From JACCQS01 sp963766765 (lineage in GTDB: Bacteria; Actinomycetota; Actinomycetes; Mycobacteriales; Geodermatophilaceae), in the NCBI GenBank assembly GCA_963766765.1, contig CAVYBR010000003.1:1-64000 (forward strand): 64,000 bases of DNA. Direction: 5' to 3'. Position numbers and translations under genes: made by a program. Shown one piece after another: positions 33,344 to 41,927 of the stretch. The notes below the pieces were generated by a model. That model did not search any database and had not been told where the DNA came from. It saw only the letters and a list, made by a program, of their open reading frames with translations. How positions within the stretch are numbered: position 1 is the stretch's first letter; every line of letters starts with the position of its first letter.

Positions 33344-34816
33344 CTACTTGGTGTGTGTCGTTTCCGAGTGGTAGTCCGTGTACTGGTAGGGGTTGTCGAG
33401 GATCTTGGTCTCGGGGATCTCAGGATTCATGCCTGCTCCCCATGCGTCGGCGCCCATCTCCTGCTCGAGGTAGCCAACCGTCTCCGCAACTGCCTTGCGC
33501 GCCGGTTCCAGTGAGATGTCGACGAGCCGGTTGTTGTGTTTCACCACGCGGCCGTTCACGACCACCGTGTGTACGTCGCCGCGTTGCGCTTGGAATGCGA
33601 CGTGGCCGTACGGGTTGAGCAGCGGGAACATGACCGGTGAGTCGTCATTCTTGAGGAGCACCACGTCGGCCTTCTTGCCCACCTCCAGGCTGCCGATCGC
33701 GCCGTCGAGGCCCAGCGCCTTCGCGCCACCCCGCGTCGCCCACTGCACCACGTCGTCCGCGCGCAGATGGCAGTTGGTGATGGTCTCGCCCTTTGCGTGT
33801 GCCTCGAAATGCTCCCGGGAGCGATCGGCACCGAGGGTGGAGCGCATCGCCGAGAACAGGTCGCCGCTCCACCACACGCTGGTATCCATGGACAGCGACA
33901 CGGGGATGTCGTGCGCGCGCAGGATCCAGGTGGGCGGGTAACCCTGTCCGGCGCTCTGCTCGCTCTCGGTGGAGACCGAGACCGAACCGCCGCTGGCCGC
34001 GATGCGCTGGTAGGAGTCGGCATTCAGCGTCGCGGCGTGGACGTAGATGGTCTCCGGAGTCGCGAATCCGTTCTCGAACATGAGCCGAATGCCGTCATCG
34101 TTGGTGGCGCCCCAGACTCCAGCGTGCGTGGTGACCGGCACGCCGAGCTCGCGGGCAACCTCGAACGCGGCGCGCTCCGGGAACGTCGGATCACCGGTGA
34201 CGTCGAACGCCATCTGGAAGCCGAGCATGTCGTTGCCCGGAGTGATCCGCCGAGACACGAAGTCGCGGAAATCTGCGCTCGTCGACCACTCCCAGGGGCC
34301 GGCCTGGATGTTTCCGTACGCGAGGACGAACCTGCCTGGAATTGCCTCGAGCGCATCCACGGCGGCATCGGCGTGCTCGACGGTCTGCAGCCCGTGCGAC
34401 CAGTCGACGGTGGTCGTGACTCCCGCGTCCAGCGACTCGATGGCGGCCAACAGGTTGCCCGCGTAGATGTCCTGTGGGCGGAATTTCTTGCCGTGCTCGA
34501 GGTAGTACCAGACGAAGTACTGCGTCAGCGTCCAGTTGGCTCCGTAGCCACGCATCGCGGTCTGCCACATGTGTCGATGCGTGTCGACCATGCCGGGCAT
34601 GACGATGCCGCCACGGGCATCGATCTCCAACGCGTCGGCCGGGGCCTGGAGGGCGGGGCCGACGGCTGCGATGCGCTCGTCGACCACGAGGACGTCGGCG
34701 TCGGTGAGGACCGTCTTGGTGTCGTCCATGGTCAGCACCGTGCCCCCGCGGAACACCACGGGGCGGCCCGCAGCCGGTGTCTGGCTCGGTCCAGCCGAAG
34801 CCTGGGTGGCTGTCAT
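33344..34816 (-). CDS. Amidohydrolase/deaminase of the AtzA-TrzN-guanine deaminase group
   Basis: A 490-residue metal-dependent hydrolase. Metal ligands are seen in GMVDTHRHMWQTAM (HxH), VPVTTHAGVW and the later MDTSVWWSGDL. The N-terminal VVFRGGTVLTMDD and C-terminal ADVVLLKNDDSPVMFP form the split beta-sandwich. Related enzymes deaminate or dechlorinate aromatic nitrogen rings. ATG 34816 has a GAGGAAGAGG site; an ORF extension to 34915 would overrun the divergent promoter. It faces the IclR-led ring-cleavage operon and is likely under the same regulator, possibly preparing the substrate. Confidence 0.85.
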   Translation of the reverse strand: MTATQASAGPSQTPAAGRPVVFRGGTVLTMDDTKTVLTDADVLVVDERIAAVGPALQAPADALEIDARGGIVMPGMVDTHRHMWQTAMRGYGANWTLTQYFVWYYLEHGKKFRPQDIYAGNLLAAIESLDAGVTTTVDWSHGLQTVEHADAAVDALEAIPGRFVLAYGNIQAGPWEWSTSADFRDFVSRRITPGNDMLGFQMAFDVTGDPTFPERAAFEVARELGVPVTTHAGVWGATNDDGIRLMFENGFATPETIYVHAATLNADSYQRIAASGGSVSVSTESEQSAGQGYPPTWILRAHDIPVSLSMDTSVWWSGDLFSAMRSTLGADRSREHFEAHAKGETITNCHLRADDVVQWATRGGAKALGLDGAIGSLEVGKKADVVLLKNDDSPVMFPLLNPYGHVAFQAQRGDVHTVVVNGRVVKHNNRLVDISLEPARKAVAETVGYLEQEMGADAWGAGMNPEIPETKILDNPYQYTDYHSETTHTK

Positions 34817-34882
34817 GTCGCCTCTTCCTCTAGCTAGGTACAAGATCTTTGCGTACACATGTCCGTCTGGCGGCGGTTGATC

Positions 34883-34895
34883 GGTACCTTGTACC
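34883..34895. promoter_or_regulatory. Candidate IclR operator in the divergent region
   Basis: GGTAC-CTT-GTACC is a perfect 5-3-5 palindrome. In addition AGGTACAAG at 34836-34844 is the exact reverse complement of CTTGTACCT at 34888-34896. The elements sit between the divergent amidohydrolase and IclR genes, where an IclR-type repressor or activator would act on both. Confidence 0.5.
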
Positions 34896-34971
34896 TCGGC
34901 CGCGGGTGTCGTCAAGGCGTACGAGCGTTGCGTGGACGACGCCGCCGGTGCGACCGGGAGAGGAGTCGGCG

Positions 34972-35817
34972 ATGGCTCGGCGAGACGATGACCCGAACTT
35001 CGTGGAAGCGATCGCGCGCGGCTTCGACGTGATCAGGGCCTTCGATGCCACTCGGCCGATCATGACGCTGAGCGAGGTGGCAGCCGCCGCGCAGCTCGCC
35101 CGGCCGACCGCCCGCCGGATCCTGCTGACGTTGGAAGCGCTGGGGTATGTACGCACCGAGCCGCGTGGTTTCGCATTGACTCCGCGGGTGCTGGAGTTGG
35201 GCCTTGCCTACGTCCAATCGATGGGCCTCTGGGAGGTGGCGCGTCCGCACATGGAGCGGCTCGTCGGCCGAACGCACGAATCGACGTCGATCGCACAGTT
35301 GGACGGGTCCGACATCACCTATGTGGCTCGGGTTGCCGTACCGAAGATCATTGCGCTGGCCGTGAGCATCGGTACGCGATTCCCGGCACCGCAGACGTCG
35401 CTGGGCAAGGTGTTGCTGGCCGGCCTCGACGCGAACCAGCTGGACGACGTGCTGTCCGAGCCGAGCCGATCGGGGATTCGCCCCAAGTGGCAGCCCGGCC
35501 GGGTTGAGCTCGAGGACGTCCTGCGCGATGTCCGCGCAAAGGGCTGGGCGCTCACCGACGAGCAGTTGGCACCCGGGATCAGATCTGTCGCCGCTCCCCT
35601 GCGCGACGGGACGGGCGCAGTCATCGCCGCGATGAATGTGACCGTGCATGCCGCGGAGACGTCGGTCGAGACCCTGACCCAGGACTACCTGCCGCTCCTG
35701 CTGCAGGCCGCCAGCGACGTGAGTGCGGACTTCGCGCTCGCTGCGTCCGTGCCCAAGACCACACTTTCGGACAGTCGTCCGCAGGGCGTACCGGCCTATG
35801 CGGTGAAGGGCGCGTGA
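34972..35817 (+). CDS. IclR family transcriptional regulator (PcaR/PobR-like)
   Basis: A 281-residue regulator. The N-terminal winged helix runs from FVEAIARGFDVIRAFD through MTLSEVAAAAQLARPTARRILLTLEALGY. The effector domain has IGTRFPAPQTSLGKVLLAGL and GIRSVAAPLRDGTGAVIAAMNVT. It resembles the subgroup controlling beta-ketoadipate and other aromatic pathways. ATG 34972 has a GGAGAGGAG site; longer frames would run through the divergent operator. It is the first gene of the catabolic operon and overlaps the CoA-transferase gene (TGATG). Confidence 0.92.
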   Translation: MARRDDDPNFVEAIARGFDVIRAFDATRPIMTLSEVAAAAQLARPTARRILLTLEALGYVRTEPRGFALTPRVLELGLAYVQSMGLWEVARPHMERLVGRTHESTSIAQLDGSDITYVARVAVPKIIALAVSIGTRFPAPQTSLGKVLLAGLDANQLDDVLSEPSRSGIRPKWQPGRVELEDVLRDVRAKGWALTDEQLAPGIRSVAAPLRDGTGAVIAAMNVTVHAAETSVETLTQDYLPLLLQAASDVSADFALAASVPKTTLSDSRPQGVPAYAVKGA

Positions 35818-37001
35818 TGGCTGCGACCCCGGCGCCCGCCGAAGGGGCTCCCTTGGCCGGTTTGCTGGTCGCGGACTTCTCGCGGATCCTCGCCGGCCCG
35901 TACTGCTCGATGCTGCTGGCCGACATGGGCGCTGACGTCATCAAGGTGGAAGGACCCGGCGGAGACGACACCCGCACCTGGGTACCGCCGGTGCGCGACG
36001 GCGTGTCGACCTACTACCTCGGGGTCAACCGCAACAAGCGCTCCATCATCCTGGATCTGAAGCAGGCCGCAGATCTCGAAGCGGCGCAAGAGCTTGCCAA
36101 GCGAGCCGACGTGGTTCTGGAGAACTTCAAGCCGGGCGGCCTTGCCCGCTTCGGACTCGACTACGACACCGTGGCTGCCGAGAACCCCGGCGTCGTCTAT
36201 GCGTCGATCAGCGGCTTCGGCACGGCAGGTGGAGCCGCACTCCCCGGCTACGACCTCATCGTGCAAGCCATCTCCGGGCTGATGAGCCTCACCGGTGATC
36301 CGGACGGACCGCCGTACCGAGCCGGGATCTCCGTGTTCGACCTGATGGCTGGGCTGCACGCGACAGTCGGGATCCTCGCTGCCTTGAATCATCGAGCCGG
36401 CAGCGGCCACGGTCAGCACGTCGAGGTGAACCTGCTTTCCTCGGCCCTGTCCGCACTGGTCAACCACTCCAGTGCCGTTGTGGCGGGCGGCGTTGTGCCC
36501 TTTCGGATGGGCAATTCGCATCCGAGCCTGTTCCCGTACGACGCCCTACCCGCCGCGGACGGCGAACTCATCGTGACGGCGGGCAACGACGGCCAGTTCC
36601 GAAAACTGTGCCAGGTGCTCGGCATACCGGAGCTGATCGAGGACCCCCGGTTCCTGCACAACCAGGAGCGGACGGCCAACCGGGAGGCACTGCGGCCGCT
36701 ATTGGTTGCCCGGCTCGCGACCCGTTCCCGGATGGACTGGTTCCACGAGCTCATCGCCGCGGGCGTTCCGTGCGGCCCCATCAACACCGTCGATGCCGGC
36801 ATTGCTTACGCGGAAGAACTCGGCCTGGACCCGGTCGTCAACGTCGGCGCCGGCGACACCGCAGTCCCTTCAGTGCGCAACCCGATCACGTTCTCCTCGA
36901 CGCCGGTGCGTTACGACCTGCCGCCACCGACGCTCGACGAGCAGGGTGCGGAGATCCGACGGTGGCTCGCGCAGCCGCCAGGTCCGGGAGGAGACGCCTG
37001 A
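35817..37001 (+). CDS. CaiB/BaiF family CoA-transferase
   Basis: A 394-residue class III CoA-transferase, which moves CoA between carboxylic acids through a covalent aspartyl intermediate. The start LAGLLVADFSRILAGPYCSMLLADMGADVIKVE is diagnostic (shown by LADMGADVIKVE and NRNKRSIILDLK). The catalytic aspartate is most likely in AGISVFDLMAGLHATVG. The C-terminal part includes VPCGPINTV. In the operon it likely activates a ring-cleavage product to its CoA thioester for the lyase encoded next. It overlaps both neighbours by one base. Confidence 0.93.
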   Translation: MAATPAPAEGAPLAGLLVADFSRILAGPYCSMLLADMGADVIKVEGPGGDDTRTWVPPVRDGVSTYYLGVNRNKRSIILDLKQAADLEAAQELAKRADVVLENFKPGGLARFGLDYDTVAAENPGVVYASISGFGTAGGAALPGYDLIVQAISGLMSLTGDPDGPPYRAGISVFDLMAGLHATVGILAALNHRAGSGHGQHVEVNLLSSALSALVNHSSAVVAGGVVPFRMGNSHPSLFPYDALPAADGELIVTAGNDGQFRKLCQVLGIPELIEDPRFLHNQERTANREALRPLLVARLATRSRMDWFHELIAAGVPCGPINTVDAGIAYAEELGLDPVVNVGAGDTAVPSVRNPITFSSTPVRYDLPPPTLDEQGAEIRRWLAQPPGPGGDA

Positions 37002-37807
37002 TGAGCCCTGAAGGGCAGGAACCGACGTACCCGACGTCGCTCGGCATGTCCGACCCGGACAGCATCCGGTTGCTCGGTCAGGACCTTGCCGAGGACCTGA
37101 TGGGCAAGGTCGGCTTCGGCGAGCTGGCGTTCTGGCTCGTGGCCGGCCGCCGTCCGACGCCCGGCGAGGTGCGGGTGTTCGAGGCGGTGCTGGTGGCGCT
37201 GGCCGATCACGGTTTCACGCCGACCGCCATCGCCGCGCGACTCACCTATCTCAGCGCCCCCGACTCGTTGCAGGGCGCGCTGGCTGCCGGCCTGCTGGGT
37301 GGCGGCTCGAGGTTCCTGGGGGTCACGGAAGACACCGGACGCTTCCTGGCCGATGCGTTGAGCGCGCACGAGGGACCATTGCCAAGCGATCCGGCCGCCT
37401 GGGATGCGTTGGCGCTCAACGTCGTACAGCGAGCCCGCGACAAGAAGGTCTTCGTCCCAGGGTTGGGCCACCATGTGCACAAGGTGACCGACCCCAGGAC
37501 GCCGGTCTTGATCGCTCTCGCGGAAGTGGAGGGGACGCATGGCAGTCACCTGAAGCTGTTCGAAGCGATCGGCCGCGTACACCCGCAGGTACTCGGGCGA
37601 ACTCTGCCGCTCAACGGAGCCGGGACGTGCGGGGCTGCCCTCGCCGACCTCGGCCTGCCGGTGGAGATGCTGCGCGGCTTCGCCCTGCTCGCCCGCGCGG
37701 CCGGATTGCTCGGTCAGCTGGCCGAGGAACGCCGCCGGCCCATCGCCATGGACATGTTCCTCAACATCGAACGAAATGCCACCTACGTCAACCCGGACGG
37801 CGTGTGA
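37001..37807 (+). CDS. Citryl-CoA lyase / citrate synthase superfamily protein
   Basis: A 268-residue short member of the citrate synthase superfamily. The segment KVFVPGLGHHVHKVTDPRTPV with a catalytic-type histidine, and GAGTCGAALADLGLPVEM near the conserved Asp region, match short citryl-CoA-lyase-like proteins. The usual synthase has over 370 residues. Such enzymes catalyse Claisen or retro-Claisen reactions on CoA esters of hydroxy-tricarboxylates. With a CoA-transferase before it and a LigAB dioxygenase after it, it may split the CoA-activated ring-cleavage product. The ATG overlaps the CoA-transferase stop. Confidence 0.85.
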   Translation: MSPEGQEPTYPTSLGMSDPDSIRLLGQDLAEDLMGKVGFGELAFWLVAGRRPTPGEVRVFEAVLVALADHGFTPTAIAARLTYLSAPDSLQGALAAGLLGGGSRFLGVTEDTGRFLADALSAHEGPLPSDPAAWDALALNVVQRARDKKVFVPGLGHHVHKVTDPRTPVLIALAEVEGTHGSHLKLFEAIGRVHPQVLGRTLPLNGAGTCGAALADLGLPVEMLRGFALLARAAGLLGQLAEERRRPIAMDMFLNIERNATYVNPDGV

Positions 37808-37820
37808 AGGAGGGCCTCCC

Positions 37821-38684
37821 ATGGCCGAACTGGTCGCAGTGATCGCCTCGACGCATCACCCCTTCTACTACAAGGCAAGCACCGCGCCGGAAGGAGAAGC
37901 GCCGCCCTTCGCCGCGGAGTGGGTCCGCAAAGTCGAGTCATTTCGCGAGACGCTCACGCGGGCGAGGCCCGACGTACTGGTCATGGTCGGGTCCGACCAC
38001 TTCCACCAGCTGTGGCTGGACAACATGCCCCAGTTCCTGGTCGGTCACGCCGAGCAGTACGACGCCAACTGGTACAACGAGGAGCGGGAGTTCGGCCTCC
38101 CCCGAATGTTGATGCAAGGCAATCGCGACCTGTCCGGACACATCCTGCGCAACGGTCTCGACGCCGGGTTCGATCTCGCGTTCAGCAACGAGCTGCGCAT
38201 CGACCACAGCGTGACCTGCCCGATCATCACGCTGCGCCCGCAGAACGACCTGCCCATCGTGCCGATCTACACCAACATCTTCGCCCCACCGCTCCCCCAG
38301 CCGAAGCGCTTCGTACAACTCGGCAAGACCATCCGTTCGCTGGTCGAGTCGTGGCCGAGCGAGCAGCGGGTCGCTGTCATCGGCACCGGACATCTGTCTC
38401 TTGAACTCGGTGGTCCTCGCCAGTTCGGGCCGCACGGCCCCGACCCCGAATTCGATCGCAGGGCGGTCGACTGGATCGCCGGCGGAGATCTGGACGGATG
38501 TCTGGCCGAGGTGACGCTGGACAGCCTGCATGCGCCGGGAAACGCGACCCACGGGTTCATGGACTTCATGCTCATGATGGGCGTCGCCGGTGAGAACGCA
38601 AAGGCCGACTACGTCGACACCTACGACCTGTTCCACACGATGGAGGCCTACTTCACCTGGTACCCGAACGGAGTCCCGGCATGA
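37821..38684 (+). CDS. Class III extradiol ring-cleavage dioxygenase, LigB (beta) type
   Basis: A 287-residue LigB-family catalytic subunit that opens aromatic vicinal diols with O2 at a non-haem Fe(II). The iron ligand His12 lies in IASTHHPFYYK, a second near residue 60 in VGSDHFHQLW, and the proposed catalytic His in VAVIGTGHLSLEL. The family includes protocatechuate 4,5-dioxygenase and gallate dioxygenase; which diol is used here cannot be told. ATG 37821 has a GAAGGAGG site. It overlaps the LigA gene by four bases, as expected for a heteromeric enzyme. Confidence 0.9.
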   Translation: MAELVAVIASTHHPFYYKASTAPEGEAPPFAAEWVRKVESFRETLTRARPDVLVMVGSDHFHQLWLDNMPQFLVGHAEQYDANWYNEEREFGLPRMLMQGNRDLSGHILRNGLDAGFDLAFSNELRIDHSVTCPIITLRPQNDLPIVPIYTNIFAPPLPQPKRFVQLGKTIRSLVESWPSEQRVAVIGTGHLSLELGGPRQFGPHGPDPEFDRRAVDWIAGGDLDGCLAEVTLDSLHAPGNATHGFMDFMLMMGVAGENAKADYVDTYDLFHTMEAYFTWYPNGVPA

Positions 38685-39043
38685 GCAAGTACCTCATGAA
38701 CAAGTTCCTGTTCACCGTCGACCGTGACGCGGCACTCGTCGAAAGCTATCGGGAGGATCCCGGTGGCACCGTCACCCGGTGGGAGGCCGAGCACGCAAAC
38801 CTCATCCTCAATTGCGTCACTGTCGAGTCGAGCACATGGCTCGCATTCGACGACATCGAGCGCGAAGCACTGGCCAACCACGACTACGTGAAGCTGTTCG
38901 AGCTGGGTGCCCATCCGTTCCTCACACTCACGTTGTTCATCGCCATGTTCGAACGTGACCATGACGAGCCGCTCGGCTTTCAACTCGAGTACGCGCAGAA
39001 GCTCGCGCACTTCTCGTTGCCCTATGCCGACATCACGACCTGA
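38681..39043 (+). CDS. LigA-type small (alpha) subunit of extradiol dioxygenase
   Basis: A 120-residue all-helical protein matching the LigA superfamily: KYLMNKFLFTVDRDAALVESY, LNCVTVESSTWLAFDD replaced by family-typical helices, and LFELGAHPFLTLTLFIAMFE. LigA lids the active site of LigB in protocatechuate 4,5-dioxygenase. In related systems free LigA-like proteins also exist, but the ATGA overlap with LigB here supports a complex. Confidence 0.88.
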   Translation: MSKYLMNKFLFTVDRDAALVESYREDPGGTVTRWEAEHANLILNCVTVESSTWLAFDDIEREALANHDYVKLFELGAHPFLTLTLFIAMFERDHDEPLGFQLEYAQKLAHFSLPYADITT

Positions 39044-39047
39044 ACCA

Positions 39048-40085
39048 ATGAAGCGTGAGTTGTCCGACGCCGGATCGGAGACGGTCACTGCCGCTTTCAT
39101 CACCGCGCACGGGGAGCTGCCGGAGCTGCTGCAGCATCGGCCGGCCCGTGGTCCGGGCCAGTGCACCATTCGCGTCACGGCTGCTCCAATCGTGCCCCTC
39201 GACCTGCTGTGCGCGTCCGGTACGTCGTACTTCGGCGCACCATCGCTGCCCTACGTTCCGGGAGTGCAAGGCGTGGGCCATGTGCTGCAAGGTGATTCGC
39301 TGGTTCCGGGCTCCCGGGTCTGGTTCAACACCGACGCCGGCATCCGGCCCGGCAACGGAAGCCTCGCCGAAGTTGCCGTCGTCGACGAGACCGAAACCGT
39401 ACCCCTGCCGGCCGGGGTCGACGACGCCGTCGCCGCCGCCCTCGGCCTCTCGGCCGTAGCCGCCTGGGCGTCGCTGATCTGGCGAGCCGGACTGCAAGCC
39501 GGCGAGCAGGTGCTCGTGCTCGGTGCCTCCGGTGTGGTCGGACAGGTGGCCGTTCATGTGGCGCGGGCCCGTGGCGCCGCGCGGATCATCGCCGCCAGTC
39601 GCCGGCCGCAGGAGCGAGCCGAGACGGTGTTCGCGGATGCGGACGCGGTCGTCGATCTGGCAGACGCGGACGTCGACGAGATCGAGCGCCGGATCCGAGA
39701 AGCCGTCGAGGGCCCCCTGCAGGTCGTGATCGACCCCGTCTGCGGCGACGCCGCATCGGCTGCGTTGCGGGTGCTCGGCGATAGGGGTCGGCTGGTCAAC
39801 CTGGGGTCGGCCGGAGGACCGAGCGCGACGTTCGACTCCGCCACGCTGCGGAGCCGGACGCAATCCATCCTCGGCTACACGAACGTGACCCTGGCGGCAG
39901 CCGAGCGCGCCGACGCGCTGACAGCGGTACTTCGGCTCGCAGCCGAAGGCCGCTGCCCCGTCGATCACGTGACTGTGGGCCTCGACCAGATCAGCGACGC
40001 GTGGCGCAGGGCCGCATCCGGCGCGAGCCGCGTGGTCGTGCTGCCCGCTGAATCCCGACCAACTGAGGCAGCTGATGCGAGATGA
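39048..40085 (+). CDS. Medium-chain dehydrogenase/reductase (quinone oxidoreductase-like)
   Basis: A 345-residue MDR protein: a GroES-like N-terminal half (PYVPGVQGVGHVLQGD, SLAEVAVVDETETVPLPAG) and a Rossmann half (GEQVLVLGASGVVGQVAVHVARA). The zinc-site residues of alcohol dehydrogenases are not evident, which suggests a zinc-free NADPH:quinone reductase type. In the operon it could reduce or oxidise an intermediate after ring cleavage. It starts four bases after the LigA stop and overlaps the MetE-like gene by four bases. Confidence 0.88.
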   Translation: MKRELSDAGSETVTAAFITAHGELPELLQHRPARGPGQCTIRVTAAPIVPLDLLCASGTSYFGAPSLPYVPGVQGVGHVLQGDSLVPGSRVWFNTDAGIRPGNGSLAEVAVVDETETVPLPAGVDDAVAAALGLSAVAAWASLIWRAGLQAGEQVLVLGASGVVGQVAVHVARARGAARIIAASRRPQERAETVFADADAVVDLADADVDEIERRIREAVEGPLQVVIDPVCGDAASAALRVLGDRGRLVNLGSAGGPSATFDSATLRSRTQSILGYTNVTLAAAERADALTAVLRLAAEGRCPVDHVTVGLDQISDAWRRAASGASRVVVLPAESRPTEAADAR

Positions 40086-41119
40086 ACCTTCCTCCGCTCT
40101 TCCCCACGAGCCTCGTCGGCAGCTACCCACAGCCCGACTGGTTGATCGACCGGGCGAAGCTGGCCGGCCGGTTCCCGCCCCGGGTCAGGGCCCGGGAGCT
40201 CTGGCGACCGGATGACGCCTATCTGTCCCAGGCCCAGGAGGACGCCACCCTGCTCGCCATTCGCGCGCAGGAGGAGGCCGGCCTGGACATCATCACCGAC
40301 GGCGAGATCCGAAGGGAGAGCTACTCCAACCACTTCGCCACGGCCCTCGACGGTGTCGACATCGACAATCCCGGCGAGGCCCTGGACCGCAGCGGACACC
40401 CGAATCCAGTTCCGCGCGTCGTGGGTCCGATTGGGCGGCCGAAGCCGATCCAGCTCCCCGACCTGCAGTTTCTCCAATCGCAGACCGGGCGGACGACCAA
40501 AGTCACCGTTCCGGGCCCGTTCACCATGTCCCAACAAGCGCAGGACGACTACTACGGCAACCCGCGCTCGCTCGCGCTTGCCTACGCCGAAGCCTGCAAC
40601 CAGGAGGTACGGGATCTCTTCGCCGCGGGGGCCGACATCGTGCAGCTGGACGAGCCCTACATGCAGGCCCGGCCCGACGCTGCACGCGAGTTCGGCCTCG
40701 AGGCCCTCAACCGCGCGCTCGACGGCGTGGTCGGCACGACGGCCGTACACATCTGCTTCGGCTACGCCGCGATCATTCACGAGCGTCCGTCGGGCTACAC
40801 GTTCCTTCCCGAATTGGCTGACTGCGCCTGCGACCAGGTATCGATCGAGACCGCTCAGTCCGGGCTGGACCCTTCAGTCCTGCAACAGCTTTCGGACAAG
40901 ACGATCATTCTCGGTGTCCTCGACCTGTCCGACAACGAGGTCGAGGATGTCGACACCGTCGTACAGCGGGTGCGCCGCGCCCTGCCCTTCGTGGACGCCG
41001 AACGGGTGGTTCTGGCGCCGGACTGCGGGATGAAGTACCTGCCCCGGGCGTCAGCCGAAGGCAAGCTGCGCAGCATGGCGTCGGCGGCGAGAGTGCTGCG
41101 GCAGGAAGCCGGCGACTGA
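40082..41119 (+). CDS. MetE-like (cobalamin-independent methionine synthase catalytic domain) protein
   Basis: A 345-residue protein with only the catalytic barrel of MetE: TSLVGSYPQPDW at the start, DGEIRRESYS, VPGPFTM, DIVQLDEPY, and zinc ligands His223 and Cys225 in VHICFGY, Glu256 in SIET, and Cys315 in APDCGMKY. Full MetE has about 760 residues. Short MetE-like proteins can methylate other thiols or handle methyl groups from diverse donors. As the last gene of a ring-cleavage operon it may accept a methyl group released from a methoxy or N-methyl substrate. That role is inferred. Confidence 0.85.
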   Translation: MNLPPLFPTSLVGSYPQPDWLIDRAKLAGRFPPRVRARELWRPDDAYLSQAQEDATLLAIRAQEEAGLDIITDGEIRRESYSNHFATALDGVDIDNPGEALDRSGHPNPVPRVVGPIGRPKPIQLPDLQFLQSQTGRTTKVTVPGPFTMSQQAQDDYYGNPRSLALAYAEACNQEVRDLFAAGADIVQLDEPYMQARPDAAREFGLEALNRALDGVVGTTAVHICFGYAAIIHERPSGYTFLPELADCACDQVSIETAQSGLDPSVLQQLSDKTIILGVLDLSDNEVEDVDTVVQRVRRALPFVDAERVVLAPDCGMKYLPRASAEGKLRSMASAARVLRQEAGD

Positions 41120-41124
41120 CCCAG

Positions 41125-41151
41125 AGCGTCTAGGGCTCACTCCCTATCGCT
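41125..41151 (+). terminator. Possible terminator of the ring-cleavage operon
   Basis: AGCG-TAGGG pairs with CCCTA-CGCT (with a small bulge) around the loop CTCACT, six bases after the MetE-like stop. The stem is modest and lacks a U-tract. Confidence 0.4.
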
Positions 41152-41182
41152 GACGTTGACCCGTACGAAACCGGGCAACTGA

Positions 41183-41682
41183 GTGGGGGTACCGCTCATC
41201 AATGGTCTGGCGAGGCGCTGCGCGTCGCAGGAGGGCAATGCAGTCGCTGTTGCCTGCCGCTTGGGACTGGCCCACGATCGGCGGGTCCGCGAGTTGGTCG
41301 AGCACCTGGTCGCGTGGCAATGGCCAGACGGCGGCTGGAACTGTGATCGTCGCCCGCAGGCGAGTCGGTCATCAGTGAACGAGACTCTGCCTGCACTGTG
41401 GGGCCTGCACGAATATCAGATGGCGACGAACGACTCCGATGTCGCCGGGGCCGTGGGCGCCGCGGCCGAAGTGTTGTTGCAGCGGGAGGTCGTGTTCGCC
41501 CGGGACAGCGGCGATCTGGTCCACCCCTGTGGCGAGTTGCATTACCCGCCGTACTGGCACTACGACGTCTTACAGGCGTTGCTCATTCTTCATCGGTGTG
41601 GGCACGGGTCGGACGCTCGGACGGTTCGGGCCCGACAATTGGTCGCACGCCGTCGCAGATCAGACGGACGCTGGCAAGCCAC
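41183..41682 (+). pseudogene. Fragment of a prenyltransferase/squalene-cyclase-repeat protein
   Basis: An open frame with RCASQEGNAVAVACRLGL, VAWQWPDGGWNCDRRP (QW-type repeat), NETLPALWGLHEY, HPCGELHYPPYWHYDVLQALL and DGRWQA. These match conserved actinobacterial proteins of the squalene-cyclase-repeat superfamily. The N-terminal third and the last residues are missing; the text breaks off after DGRWQA and runs into a fragment of an unrelated gene. There is no convincing start codon or ribosome site. It is a deletion remnant. Confidence 0.75.
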
Positions 41683-41685
41683 CCG

Positions 41686-41871
41686 GCGCTGGGGAAGGCC
41701 GCCAAGAACCGATTGCATCTTGATGTGGCCGCCGCTGATCCCGAGGCCGAGGTAACCCGCCTCGTCGAACTGGGCGCAACCCGGGTCGCCGATGTGGACG
41801 AGTTTGGATACACCTGGACGGTCATGGCTGATCCAGAGGGCAAAGAATTCTGCGTGGCGAAGTCTCTCTAG
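41686..41871 (+). pseudogene. C-terminal fragment of a VOC (glyoxalase-like) gene
   Basis: In a different frame from the preceding fragment, the text from about 41686 reads GKAAKNRLHLDVAAADPEAEV then TWTVMADPEGKEFCV to a TAG. This is the second half of a two-part glyoxalase-like protein. The first half is absent. The abrupt join with the cyclase-like fragment marks a deletion of intervening DNA. Confidence 0.75.
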
Positions 41872-41927
41872 CGCTCATCTTCAATGCGCCGGGTTGGCTG
41901 AAGCCAAACTGAATGCCGCTGAGCGCC

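Noticed and set aside
33767..34837. Open frame of about 350 codons antisense to the amidohydrolase
   Set aside because: The minus-strand amidohydrolase has metal motifs and a good ribosome site; the antisense text is low-complexity.
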